From NCBI RefSeq assembly GCF_024807145.1, contig NZ_JANUCA010000007.1, positions 151,836 through 215,835 on the forward strand: 64,000 bases of DNA. Reading direction: 5' to 3'. Both the position numbers and the translations under genes were made by a program. Source of the DNA: Microbacterium sp. AK031. Its GTDB lineage: Bacteria; Actinomycetota; Actinomycetes; Actinomycetales; Microbacteriaceae. Under the pieces are notes generated by a model. That model was not told the origin of the DNA. It saw nothing but the letters and a program-made list of their open reading frames with translations, and ran no database searches. Positions 8,152 through 18,825 of the stretch are shown here, in pieces. Within the stretch, counting starts at the first letter, position 1; each line of letters opens with the position of its first letter.

Positions 8152-10401
8152 TCAGTAGACCCGGAAGGAGACGACCCTCGCCTGAGGCACGCCATTCGTC
8201 GCGAGCACCCTGAGTCGCACCGCATCGGCACGCACGTTCACGGTGTGCACCCGCTGTCGACGTCGATTCGCCTCCACCCGAGCGAGCTCGTTCCATTCGG
8301 AGCCGGAGCGCGCCTCGAGCACGTAATCTCGCACGAGTTCTGGGAAGACACGATCGGGCGTGCGGTGGTGATGCAATGTGTTGAGTTCGACATCGGTGTC
8401 GTCGTCGAATACGAGACGGATGCTGCGGACGTCCTGCGGTTCGTCCCACTCCAGCGTCAACGACCGCTGGTCGTCACCGGCTTGCGAGACCCACATGTTC
8501 GGCCCGCCGTAGAAGCGCTGATATCCGCCGACGGCCTTACGCTCGGAGTAGGCCTCGGTGCCCGGCGAAAGACGCAGGCGCGGCGTCGTGCCCCGCATCG
8601 GGATGGCCGGCCAGGCGATGACGCTCTCTGACTCCTCCACGAGGACATTCGCATCACCGTCCGCCTGCGGTCGGTGCGGAAGCGCGAGGACGCCCGGTAC
8701 TTGCGCTTCGGAAAGAACGACGGAGACACCTTCGGCTGCCTCGAGCACGATCACGACGTTCTCGGGCTCGTGCGGCGTCCATTCGAGCGGAAGACGCACC
8801 CACTGCGGCTCATCCGACGCGGTCACAGCGACTTCGATCCGAGCGCGCTCGTCGATCGGCACCGCATTCTGCCGACGCCCCGTGGTCCACAGGCCGGCCC
8901 CGAGCGTCGCGTCCTTCGAAACCACGAGCAGCACCTCGAGGAAGTCGAGGCGAGGATCGACGGGAACGAGGATCCCCAGGTCCCTCCCGAGGGAGAAACG
9001 TGTCTGCGCAGCATCCGAGAACAGCTCGATCGGGTCGATCGTCCGAGCGACCGACGACGCGACGACGCGAGCGGAACGCGCCAGATCGTCCGGATCGGTA
9101 TTGCGGATACCGAACACAGAGGCGTCCTGGCGCAGCACGAGCTGGCGCAACGCGTCGACGTGTCGCGTGGCGAGCTCACGCGGACGCACCCCCAGATCGA
9201 GCGCGAGCGATGCACCGGTGCCCGCGGCTTCGCCTCCGGCACCGCACGTCGCCATCACGCGCGTCGACCCGAAGGCGACGTGCGTCGCCGAGATGTCGCG
9301 TCCGGCGAGCAGCAGGTTCGCAATGTCGCGAGAGTAGTAGCTGCGGAAGGGGATGCCGTAGATGCCGTCCGAGTAGCGCTGGTGCGCTCCAGGACTGGTC
9401 GCGTACATTCCCTCGACCGGGTGCAGGTCGATCGACCAGCCGCCGAAGGCGACATCATCGTCATGGTCGACCTGATCGAGGAGGTCATTCTGAGTCAGAA
9501 CGTGATCACCGAGGAAGCGGCGGTACTCACGCTTGCCGGGCAGTGCACCGACCCACTCGAGATCGAGATTCTCGGCGTCGAAGTCGCCCGAGTTCTTGAT
9601 GTGGTCCCAGATGCCGAAGATCACCGATCGCAGTTCGTCGCGGATCAGCTCGTTGTCACTCACGGTGTCGAGGTGACCACCCCACTCGATCCACCAGTAG
9701 TGCGCTCCCGAATCACCGGAACGAAGGATGCGCGAGGTGGGGATGGGAGTCTTCGTGATGTCCTTCGCCGAGTCGGGTGCGACGAAATCGACGGGCCGGC
9801 CGAGATCCTTCGTGTAGAAGAGGATCGTCGAGCCGAGAAGCTCAGTATCGGCTTCTTCCGGTGCCCACGCTTCGTCGAACTCGTGGCGCGCTTCGCGTCC
9901 GATGCGGTACTCGGCACCTGCGAGGTGGCCGATGAGCCCATCGCCTGTGCAGTCGAGGAAGTAGGGACTGCGGAAGGTCGTCCAGATCTCCGAACCCATC
10001 GTCCACGCTCGAACCGATGTCACAAGACGTTCACCGTCGATCTCGGCTGTATCGATCTCCCGCACATCGGTGTTGAGGAACAGGGTGATGTTCTCCTCCG
10101 CTCGCACTGCGTCGAGCACCACCTCGTCCCAGATGATCGGGTTGCCTTCGGGGTTTCGGTACTGATTCTCGACGTAGAGCTCCCCGATCACGCCGCTCTC
10201 TCGCGCAAATCGCTGCACACCGTGCGCGGTGGCGCCGACCACCCAAACCCGCACCTCCGAGGACGAGTTGCCGCCGAGCACCGGACGATTTCCGATCAGC
10301 GCGACTCGCTTGCCGAGGCGCGCCGCGCTGACGGCCGCGCATACTCCGGCCAACCCTCCCCCCACCACGGTGATGTCGGCTTCGAACGTTTGAGTGCGCA
10401 T
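8152..10401 (-). CDS. FAD-dependent oxidoreductase with C-terminal beta-sandwich
   Basis: A 749-residue protein. The N-terminus has the FAD-binding loop DITVVGGGLAGVCAAVSAAR followed by GGNSSSEVRV, and a second conserved FAD stretch YFLDCTGDGLIGHLAGAEYR, as in the FAD_oxidored (PF12831) family. LAGRDISATHVAFGSTRV completes the cofactor site. The last ~150 residues (from about 600) look like a discoidin-type carbohydrate-binding fold. No signal peptide is visible, so it is probably cytoplasmic. A GAAGGA ribosome-binding site precedes ATG 10401. Its place between the binding lipoprotein and the lyase suggests a role in processing the imported sugar. The substrate is unknown. Confidence 0.75.
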   Translation of the reverse strand: MRTQTFEADITVVGGGLAGVCAAVSAARLGKRVALIGNRPVLGGNSSSEVRVWVVGATAHGVQRFARESGVIGELYVENQYRNPEGNPIIWDEVVLDAVRAEENITLFLNTDVREIDTAEIDGERLVTSVRAWTMGSEIWTTFRSPYFLDCTGDGLIGHLAGAEYRIGREARHEFDEAWAPEEADTELLGSTILFYTKDLGRPVDFVAPDSAKDITKTPIPTSRILRSGDSGAHYWWIEWGGHLDTVSDNELIRDELRSVIFGIWDHIKNSGDFDAENLDLEWVGALPGKREYRRFLGDHVLTQNDLLDQVDHDDDVAFGGWSIDLHPVEGMYATSPGAHQRYSDGIYGIPFRSYYSRDIANLLLAGRDISATHVAFGSTRVMATCGAGGEAAGTGASLALDLGVRPRELATRHVDALRQLVLRQDASVFGIRNTDPDDLARSARVVASSVARTIDPIELFSDAAQTRFSLGRDLGILVPVDPRLDFLEVLLVVSKDATLGAGLWTTGRRQNAVPIDERARIEVAVTASDEPQWVRLPLEWTPHEPENVVIVLEAAEGVSVVLSEAQVPGVLALPHRPQADGDANVLVEESESVIAWPAIPMRGTTPRLRLSPGTEAYSERKAVGGYQRFYGGPNMWVSQAGDDQRSLTLEWDEPQDVRSIRLVFDDDTDVELNTLHHHRTPDRVFPELVRDYVLEARSGSEWNELARVEANRRRQRVHTVNVRADAVRLRVLATNGVPQARVVSFRVY

Positions 10402-10430
10402 GGATTTCCTTCGCGGGGCGTGGGGAGGAG

Positions 10431-10454
10431 CCCGCGCGCAATATCGCGCGCGGG
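10431..10454 (-). terminator. Intraoperonic GC-rich hairpin after the binding-protein gene
   Basis: A perfect 9-bp stem (CCCGCGCGC / GCGCGCGGG) with a 6-base loop AATATC lies between the binding-protein stop (10474) and the next gene's ribosome-binding site. It has no T-run, so it is more likely an mRNA-stabilising or attenuating hairpin than a full terminator. Such hairpins often raise binding-protein levels over downstream genes. Confidence 0.6.
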
Positions 10455-10473
10455 CGGTCGGTCGTACGAGCGG

Positions 10474-11760
10474 TCAGAGCAGCTTGGTGATGGCGTCTCC
10501 GGCGGTCTTCATCGCATCCTTCGCCGAGCTCTGGCCGATCAGCACCGCCTGCACCTGTTCGGCGATCGCCGTCTCCATCTGCCCGTAGCCGGGGTACTTC
10601 CACAGCGGGCTCGCCTTTGCGGTGGACGTGATCGATGAGGTGAATGCTTCGACGAACGTGTTCGACGTGACCGCGCTCGACGCGAGCGCAGCATCTGTCG
10701 TGGGCGGAAGGCCGAGGGCGGTGAAGTACGCCTCGCTCTGCTTCTGATCGCTCGTGAGCCACTGAGCGAAGTCGGCAGCGGTCGATGCGCCGTCGCCGTC
10801 GACGACGACGACGAGGTGTCCCCACAGCACATGCTGCGGGGTGTCGCCGGCTGCGAGTGTCGGCCGTGCGACGGGAATCATCTTGTCGCCGAGACCCGAG
10901 TCGGGCGACTGGGCGACGACGGCCGACTTGCCGACAGGCGCGTCGTCGTAGAGCGCCGCGGCGCCCTGCGCGAATAGCGTGCGGGCGGCGGCACGATCGA
11001 CGTCGGGTGCGATCAACCCCTCGTCGTACAGCTTTTTGTACCACGCGACCGCTTTGACAGATGCTTCATCTCCGATCGCGGCTCGATCGCCGTCGAGGAT
11101 CGGCGAACCGAAGGTCTGCATCCAGACGATGATGTCCTTCAGCTGCGCTGCCTTCGTGCTCGCGGCATACGGAATGACCCCGATGCCCTTGAGCGCGCGG
11201 AGTCCTTCTTCGAATTCCTCGATCGTGCCGGGCGTGAGTGTAGCGCCGGCACGATCCATCAGCTCCTTGTTCCCGATCAGGCCCACAGCGCCGATGGTCC
11301 ACGGCAGCGCGAGCTGCGCACCATCAAGGGTTCCCGCACCGAGCGCTGACTCGGTGTAGCCGCGATCGGAAGCGAATGCCGAGAGGTCGGTCAGCTTTCC
11401 CAGTGCGGCGAGCGCCGACAGCCACGCGACGTCGAGCTGAGCAGCTCCGGCGAACTGACCGCCGCGCACCTGCAGTGTCAGCTGGTTCAGGTAGTCGTTG
11501 TACGGATAGGCAGTGGTGTCGATCGTGATGCCTTCGCCCTGTGAGAACGAGTCGAGCGCGGCTTCGACCGTCGGCTTGGCCGCATCTTCCGACAGGCTCC
11601 ACGATGCGAACGTGAAGTCGGTCGCCTTGCCGGCGCCTGGAGTCACGGCGCTTCCGCCCGACTGACCGGGCGCGCAGCCGGCGATGGCGAACAGGGCGGC
11701 GCCGCCGACGCCGAAGGCGGAGTAGCGCAGCAGTGAACGACGAGAGATTTCGGTGACCAT
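10474..11760 (-). CDS. Extracellular solute-binding lipoprotein, carbohydrate ABC importer
   Basis: A 428-residue binding protein of the SBP family 1 type. The N-terminus carries a twin-arginine-like SRRSLLRY motif, a hydrophobic stretch and the lipobox AIAGC, with lipidated Cys29. The mature part is rich in Ala/Asp and contains a long central segment matching sugar-binding proteins (DVAWLSALAALGKLTDLSAF and TIEEFEEGLRALK). It follows two permease genes in the same operon and should deliver oligosaccharide to them. No ATPase gene is in the operon; a shared MsmK-like ATPase elsewhere is assumed. Confidence 0.85.
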   Translation of the reverse strand: MVTEISRRSLLRYSAFGVGGAALFAIAGCAPGQSGGSAVTPGAGKATDFTFASWSLSEDAAKPTVEAALDSFSQGEGITIDTTAYPYNDYLNQLTLQVRGGQFAGAAQLDVAWLSALAALGKLTDLSAFASDRGYTESALGAGTLDGAQLALPWTIGAVGLIGNKELMDRAGATLTPGTIEEFEEGLRALKGIGVIPYAASTKAAQLKDIIVWMQTFGSPILDGDRAAIGDEASVKAVAWYKKLYDEGLIAPDVDRAAARTLFAQGAAALYDDAPVGKSAVVAQSPDSGLGDKMIPVARPTLAAGDTPQHVLWGHLVVVVDGDGASTAADFAQWLTSDQKQSEAYFTALGLPPTTDAALASSAVTSNTFVEAFTSSITSTAKASPLWKYPGYGQMETAIAEQVQAVLIGQSSAKDAMKTAGDAITKLL

Positions 11761-11817
11761 GGATTCTCCTTCGAAGCGGATGGTTCGGATTGTTCGGACG
11801 AGTGGTGAGAGTGCGAT

Positions 11818-12714
11818 TCAGCCCTTGACCGCGCCGGCGGTGATGCCGCCCACGAGGAAGCGTTGCAGAAGGATGAAGGCGATGCAGACCGGAACGGACA
11901 CGATGAGCGATGCCGCCATCAACGCCGGCCATGACGTACTGGCCTCGGAGATGAATGTGTTGACGAGCCCCGGAGGGAGTGTCTGCCGGTCTGGCCCCGC
12001 AAGAGTGAGGGCGAAGATGAAGTCGTTCCATCCGCGCACGAAGGCGAAGAGTCCGGCCGCCACGAGCCCGGGTGCCGCCAGCGGCAGGATCACCGAGTGG
12101 AAGATGCGCCAAGGGCTCGCGCCGTCGATACGCGCGGCCTCGATGAGGTCATCGGGAAGGGCGTCGAAGAACCCCTTCAGCATCCAGACGCAGAGCGGAA
12201 GCGTGAACGTCGTGAACGAGAGGATCAGCGCGAGGTAGGTGTTCAGCAGGCCGAACTGGGCGAAGACGAGGTACAGCGTGACCAGCAGCAGCGCCTGGGG
12301 GAACATCTGACTCGACAGCACGAAGTACATGAGCGACTTGCGTCCGCCGAAGCGGTATTTCGAGAACGCGAACCCCATGTACATCGAGACGACCACCGAG
12401 AGCACCGCTGTGATCACCGAGACGATGATGCTGTTTCGCAGGTAGCCGAAGATCTCGGGGTTCCCGAAGACCGTCGCGTAGTGATCGAAGGTGATCTCGC
12501 TGGGGAGAAGACTCGGAGGGAACTGGAAGACCAGGTGATCCGGTGTGAGTGAGGTCCTCAGCAGCCAGTAGGCCGGTGCGAATCCGAAGAATGCGATCAC
12601 GGCGAGCGTGATCCACATCCCCCAGCGCACACGGCCTCGGCGGCGGCGACGCTTCGGCGTCGGCGTTGATTCCGCTTCGACCACGTGGACGGGGGCGGGT
12701 GCGATCGTGCTCAT
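11818..12714 (-). CDS. ABC sugar transporter permease, MalG type
   Basis: A 298-residue, six-helix inner-membrane permease. The EAA loop that docks the ATPase is clear: EAARIDGASPWRIFHSVILP, followed by LAAPGL. A basic cytoplasmic N-terminus (PKRRRRRGRVRWG) precedes the first helix. Its start overlaps the stop of the MalF-type permease gene by 4 bp. With that partner and the lipoprotein at 10474 it forms a carbohydrate importer. The C-terminus (LLQRFLVGGITAGAVKG) is typical of CUT1 permeases. Confidence 0.9.
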   Translation of the reverse strand: MSTIAPAPVHVVEAESTPTPKRRRRRGRVRWGMWITLAVIAFFGFAPAYWLLRTSLTPDHLVFQFPPSLLPSEITFDHYATVFGNPEIFGYLRNSIIVSVITAVLSVVVSMYMGFAFSKYRFGGRKSLMYFVLSSQMFPQALLLVTLYLVFAQFGLLNTYLALILSFTTFTLPLCVWMLKGFFDALPDDLIEAARIDGASPWRIFHSVILPLAAPGLVAAGLFAFVRGWNDFIFALTLAGPDRQTLPPGLVNTFISEASTSWPALMAASLIVSVPVCIAFILLQRFLVGGITAGAVKG

Positions 12715-13646
12715 CTGCGCACTCCTTCCTCGTCGCGCTCGGAGAGCCAGACGTAGACCACGACGAGCACGGTGAGCAGGATCATCCAGAGGAGACCCAG
12801 TGCGCCCGCATGACCGAGGTCATAGCCCTTGAAGGCGGCGTCGTACACCTCGGTCGCGAAGGTGCTCGTCGTTCCGGCCGGGCCTCCGCCTGTGAGCACG
12901 AAGATCGTGTCGAAATGCTGGAAGTTCCAGATGAACTCGAGCAGGATGACGAGGGCTGCCACGCCGCGGATATGCGGCCATGTCACAGCGAAGAATCGTC
13001 GGACGCTGTTCGCCCCGTCCATCTCGGCAGCCTCGTGGAGCTCACCAGGCACGGTCTGAAGCCCCGCGAGAAGCATGACCATGATCCACGGGAACGTGTT
13101 CCACGTCTTGGCGACGATCAGCGCCGTGCGCGCGGTGTCAGTCTGGAAGAGCCACGCGATCGGGCTGTCGATCGCGCCAAGACTCATCAGGATACCGTTG
13201 AGTACGCCATAGTTCGCATCGAAGATCCACATCCAGAGGAAAGAGACGACAACTCCGGGGATGAGCCAGGGGATGAGGAAGGCGCCACGCAGAAGACGGG
13301 ATCCCGGGAACCGCTGGTTCAGCACGAGTGCGAGTGCGAGGCCGATGAGGAACGGGAAGCCGGTCGCGCCGACGGTGAAGATCAACGTCTGTCCGACGAG
13401 GCGGGGGAAGTCGTCCGTGAGCACAGCCGCGATGTTGTCAAAGCCCACGAACTCCATGCCCGGGTAGAGCAGGTTCTCATCGAAGAACGCCGACACCAGC
13501 GAACGGATAAGGGGGTAGAGGACGATCGCGCACAGGAGGACCACTCCTGGCAGCAGCAGGAATGCGAGGAATGTACGTTCGCCGAGGCGGGCGCCGAGAG
13601 TGCGCCGCTTACTCAGCGCGGCATCCACGGTGGATGAGGTCATCAT
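12711..13646 (-). CDS. ABC sugar transporter permease, MalF type
   Basis: A 311-residue CUT1-family permease with six predicted helices. The EAA motif reads HEAAEMDGANSVRRFFAVTW. FILTGGGP-like sequence (FVLTGGGPAGTTSTF) and VGFDNIAAVL are typical of the family. It is the first gene of the minus-strand operon 13646-6086, starting opposite the iclR gene across a 167-bp region. The operon order is permease, permease, binding protein, FAD oxidoreductase, anchored lyase. Regulation by the divergent IclR protein is likely. Confidence 0.9.
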   Translation of the reverse strand: MMTSSTVDAALSKRRTLGARLGERTFLAFLLLPGVVLLCAIVLYPLIRSLVSAFFDENLLYPGMEFVGFDNIAAVLTDDFPRLVGQTLIFTVGATGFPFLIGLALALVLNQRFPGSRLLRGAFLIPWLIPGVVVSFLWMWIFDANYGVLNGILMSLGAIDSPIAWLFQTDTARTALIVAKTWNTFPWIMVMLLAGLQTVPGELHEAAEMDGANSVRRFFAVTWPHIRGVAALVILLEFIWNFQHFDTIFVLTGGGPAGTTSTFATEVYDAAFKGYDLGHAGALGLLWMILLTVLVVVYVWLSERDEEGVRR

Positions 13647-13741
13647 CGTCCTTCTTCATCTCAAACAGAGGGCTTCGTTTTTCGGCGCCGTGTCAGTAAG
13701 GCGACATCGGCTCGTGATCAGAGTGCACGAACTTCTCATCT

Positions 13742-13770
13742 TGTGCAACTGCTATGCAGTATGTGCATAA
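13742..13770. promoter_or_regulatory. Candidate IclR operator in the divergent promoter region
   Basis: Between the divergent permease and iclR starts, TGTGCA occurs at 13742-13747 and again at 13762-13767, a spacing of 20 bp (two helical turns). Overlapping the second is the palindrome ATGCA-GTATG-TGCAT at 13754-13768. A further GTGCAC lies near 13723. The repetition beside an IclR gene suggests operator sites. Which promoter each site controls cannot be told. Confidence 0.45.
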
Positions 13771-13813
13771 TAGTCCCGGATCGGTCCAGTTCCCCGACTG
13801 AGAGGCGGAGGCC

Positions 13814-14587
13814 ATGGTTACGGAAAAAGGTGCAAACCAGAGCGTCGAGAAGGCGATGGCAGTGCTGGAGACGTTCGCAGGCGGTGAGCCGATGCGTGTC
13901 AATGACGTTGCTCGGGCAGCGGGGATCGGGCAATCGACCGCGTCCCGACTGCTCGCGACTCTCGAGTCGGGCGGTTTCGTCGAGCGCGATGCGCAGACTT
14001 CGCTGTTCTTCCTCGGTTCAGAGCTGATGACTCTCGCCGGCGTTGCGATCAATCAGAGCAACGTGCACCGCGCTGGACGCCAGATCGCACAGAACCTCGC
14101 CGGGCAGCTCGGCCTCGGGGTCAACATCGCGCTGCTGCGCGGCGCCGAGCTTGTGTATCTCGCCAACTTCGAGGGACCGCTGTCGCCGAAGTCCCACACT
14201 CTCATGGGCCAGCGGGTGCCTCTGCACGCAACGAGCATCGGCAAGTCCACGCTCATCGGCTCGACCCGCGAAACGCGCCAACGGCTCATGCCGCATCTGA
14301 CTGGATTCACGAACGCGACGATCACCTCGCACGACGCACTCGACCGGGAGGTCGCACTGATCTCGCGCCGCGGCTACGGCACCGAGGCGGAGGAGTTCGT
14401 TCTCGGCCGCGCCTCGGTCGCCGCGCCGATCCTCGACCAGTTCGGTAAGATCGTCGCCTCAATCTCGATCTCAGGACCGCTCACGACGATCGATCTCGCC
14501 TCGCGCGAAGCCGAGCTCGCGCGGATCGTGATCGAGACGGCTGATCGCATCAGTTCCGGCCTGGGTTACCACGGCCCGATGGCGTGA
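13814..14587 (+). CDS. IclR-family transcriptional regulator
   Basis: A 257-residue protein. The N-terminal winged helix (SVEKAMAVLETFAGGEPMRV, then DVARAAGIGQSTASRLLATL) is followed by the IclR effector domain, including LHATSIGKSTLIG and RRGYGTEAEEFVLGRASVAA, then a C-terminal PISIS-type strand. GGAGG lies six bases before ATG 13814. It is divergent from the uptake operon for which it is the obvious regulator, with an aromatic, keto-sugar or uronate-derived effector possible. Its 3' end converges on dnaB with 38 bp between. Confidence 0.9.
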   Translation: MVTEKGANQSVEKAMAVLETFAGGEPMRVNDVARAAGIGQSTASRLLATLESGGFVERDAQTSLFFLGSELMTLAGVAINQSNVHRAGRQIAQNLAGQLGLGVNIALLRGAELVYLANFEGPLSPKSHTLMGQRVPLHATSIGKSTLIGSTRETRQRLMPHLTGFTNATITSHDALDREVALISRRGYGTEAEEFVLGRASVAAPILDQFGKIVASISISGPLTTIDLASREAELARIVIETADRISSGLGYHGPMA

Positions 14588-14625
14588 TCTCACTCAAGCC
14601 GACGAGCGTGACCCACGGCTCATCA

Positions 14626-17196
<2,571 letters not shown>

Positions 17197-17724
17197 GTTG
17201 CTCCCTTCGGTGCGCTTGTGGCTGGTGAGGCGTGGAGACCGAGTCCCGAGCGCCATACGACTACGGAGTGCTTCGCGGTCGTATTTTGAGCGAACCACGC
17301 ACCACCGACATCTCGTCGCTCGTCCACGTTAGAAGCGCGTCACTCCGACTGCAATACAGCCTGTGGATAACTCTGTGGAGAGTGTGCGGAGAACTTCGCG
17401 GTGTCTGTGCAGAACCGATGTGGATAACCCTGTGATGCACAACGAATGAGCACTGGTTTATTGGCTTTGAGCTGGTCTTTACCGGTTCCCCAGCCTGTGG
17501 ATGAGAATCTGTTTAAACGCACCGTTGAAGGTTGCGGCCGGGAGCGGCGCATGTGTACAACCTGGGGAGAAGTCAACCCCGGATATTCTCGGGCGCGTCT
17601 GCCTTCGTGTTGCTGACGAACGCGCTGGTCACGAGTCAATAACCCTGGACAGCCGCGTGCCGCCGGAGTATGTTCAAGCGCACGACGCACCCCGCGCCGC
17701 GAAGCAGGCCACTGGGAGAGGGGG
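17197..17724. promoter_or_regulatory. Intergenic region with DnaA-box sequences upstream of dnaB
   Basis: This 528-bp gene-free stretch separates divergent dnaB and the secreted-protein gene. It holds two perfect DnaA boxes (TTATCCACA on the minus strand) at 17362-17370 and 17419-17427, and a one-mismatch box at 17496-17504. Further TGTGGA/TGTGCA-like 9-mers lie between them, with a GTTTAAAC near 17511 and a relatively AT-rich run around 17445-17470. The dnaB ribosome-binding site lies at its left edge. No coding frame was convincing. Confidence 0.65.
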
Positions 17725-18723
17725 ATGAACGTGACCGTCGCCGTGTCCAGTCGGATACCGAGCGGAGTCGCGCTCGGCGCCCTCGGCGTGCTCGCATGGG
17801 TCACGCTCAGCATTCTCACCGGCGGCGATGCTGCGCATGGGGACGACGAGTCCGAATCGCCCCCGGGTCTGGTCACCTCCGTCGTCGATTCGACTCTTCA
17901 GTCGGCCACAGATCCGGTGGTCGCAGAGGTGACCCAGCCTGCGGTGAGCGACGCGGTCGTCCCGATCGTGCAGACGGTGATCGCTCCCGTCGTGCATGTC
18001 TCACCGCCCGTCGGTGACCTCGCAGCGGTCGCGTCCGACACCGTAACCGACGTCGTGGTCGACCCCGTCACCGATCAGTTGAGCGATTCGCCCGTCTCGC
18101 ACGCCATCGCTCCCCTGGTGAACACAGTCGCCGATGTTCCTGTCGTCGGCGAACTGCTCGACGATACCGGCGCCACCGAGGCCGTGATCGACCTCGCCGA
18201 CGCCGTCGACGCGACGACCGGCCGGATCGCAGAGACTCTCGACACCGCTGTGTCGCCCGTGACCGAGGCCCTGCACCCGGCACCATCTCCCGCCGCTCCT
18301 GATCAGTCGACTCCAGGTCAGAACGCCCCCGCCGCTTCACCCGTCGGAACGGAGCCGGTGGTGCTGCCGATCATGGATCCGTCCATCGAAGCGTCTCCGG
18401 CGCCGTCAACGCTCACGCCGCACCCGTATGCGGATCGCCTCCTCGACGAGTTCCGCGAAGCCGGCCATGGCACGTCGGCGCCCGCGACGATGGCAGGTGC
18501 GCGACCGCTCTCCGCGCCGCCTGGAGACGGGGCGCATGGGCCGCCGGGGCCCCCTGCCACCTCCTCGTCTGCCGCTGCCGGCAGCAGCACTGGCCTCTCA
18601 GCCGGCGCGCACGTCGAAAGCACCGAACGCGACGCGCTTCGCGCGTGGAAACAGACCCGAACCGCATCGGACGACGATCTTCCATCGTCCCCTCCCGCCG
18701 GCACCGACAACTCTCCTGACTGA
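17725..18723 (+). CDS. Secreted Val/Asp/Pro-rich hypothetical protein
   Basis: A 332-residue protein I do not recognise by name. A short basic N-terminus and one hydrophobic stretch (VALGALGVLAWVTLSILTGG) act as signal peptide or anchor. Residues about 45-200 are a low-complexity run of amphipathic strands and helices built from recurring Val-Val-Asp, Pro-Val and Thr units (VVDSTLQSATDPVVAEVTQP, VADVPVVGELLDDTGATEAV). Residues 200-332 are Pro/Ala/Ser rich and probably unstructured. There is no LPxTG-like end. GAGAGGGGG precedes ATG 17725. It sits just upstream of the chaplin-like gene on the same strand, so the two may form a cell-surface pair. Confidence 0.65.
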   Translation: MNVTVAVSSRIPSGVALGALGVLAWVTLSILTGGDAAHGDDESESPPGLVTSVVDSTLQSATDPVVAEVTQPAVSDAVVPIVQTVIAPVVHVSPPVGDLAAVASDTVTDVVVDPVTDQLSDSPVSHAIAPLVNTVADVPVVGELLDDTGATEAVIDLADAVDATTGRIAETLDTAVSPVTEALHPAPSPAAPDQSTPGQNAPAASPVGTEPVVLPIMDPSIEASPAPSTLTPHPYADRLLDEFREAGHGTSAPATMAGARPLSAPPGDGAHGPPGPPATSSSAAAGSSTGLSAGAHVESTERDALRAWKQTRTASDDDLPSSPPAGTDNSPD

Positions 18724-18825
18724 ACGGGGTCATGTCATCCCTCGCGGATGACAGACGCAGTGCTGCGCGCACATCGATCGCGCGCAATCATTCGACCCTT
18801 TATCTCAGTCAGGAGCTGAATCATC

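Noticed and set aside
8674..10638. A 654-codon plus-strand frame opposite the FAD oxidoreductase
   Set aside because: Arg/Asp-rich composition without motifs is typical of the antisense frame in GC-rich genes; the minus strand encodes a clear FAD enzyme.
17362..17504. Calling the DnaA-box region the chromosomal origin
   Set aside because: There are only two perfect boxes and no dnaA or dnaN nearby. An oriC in this group is expected between those genes.
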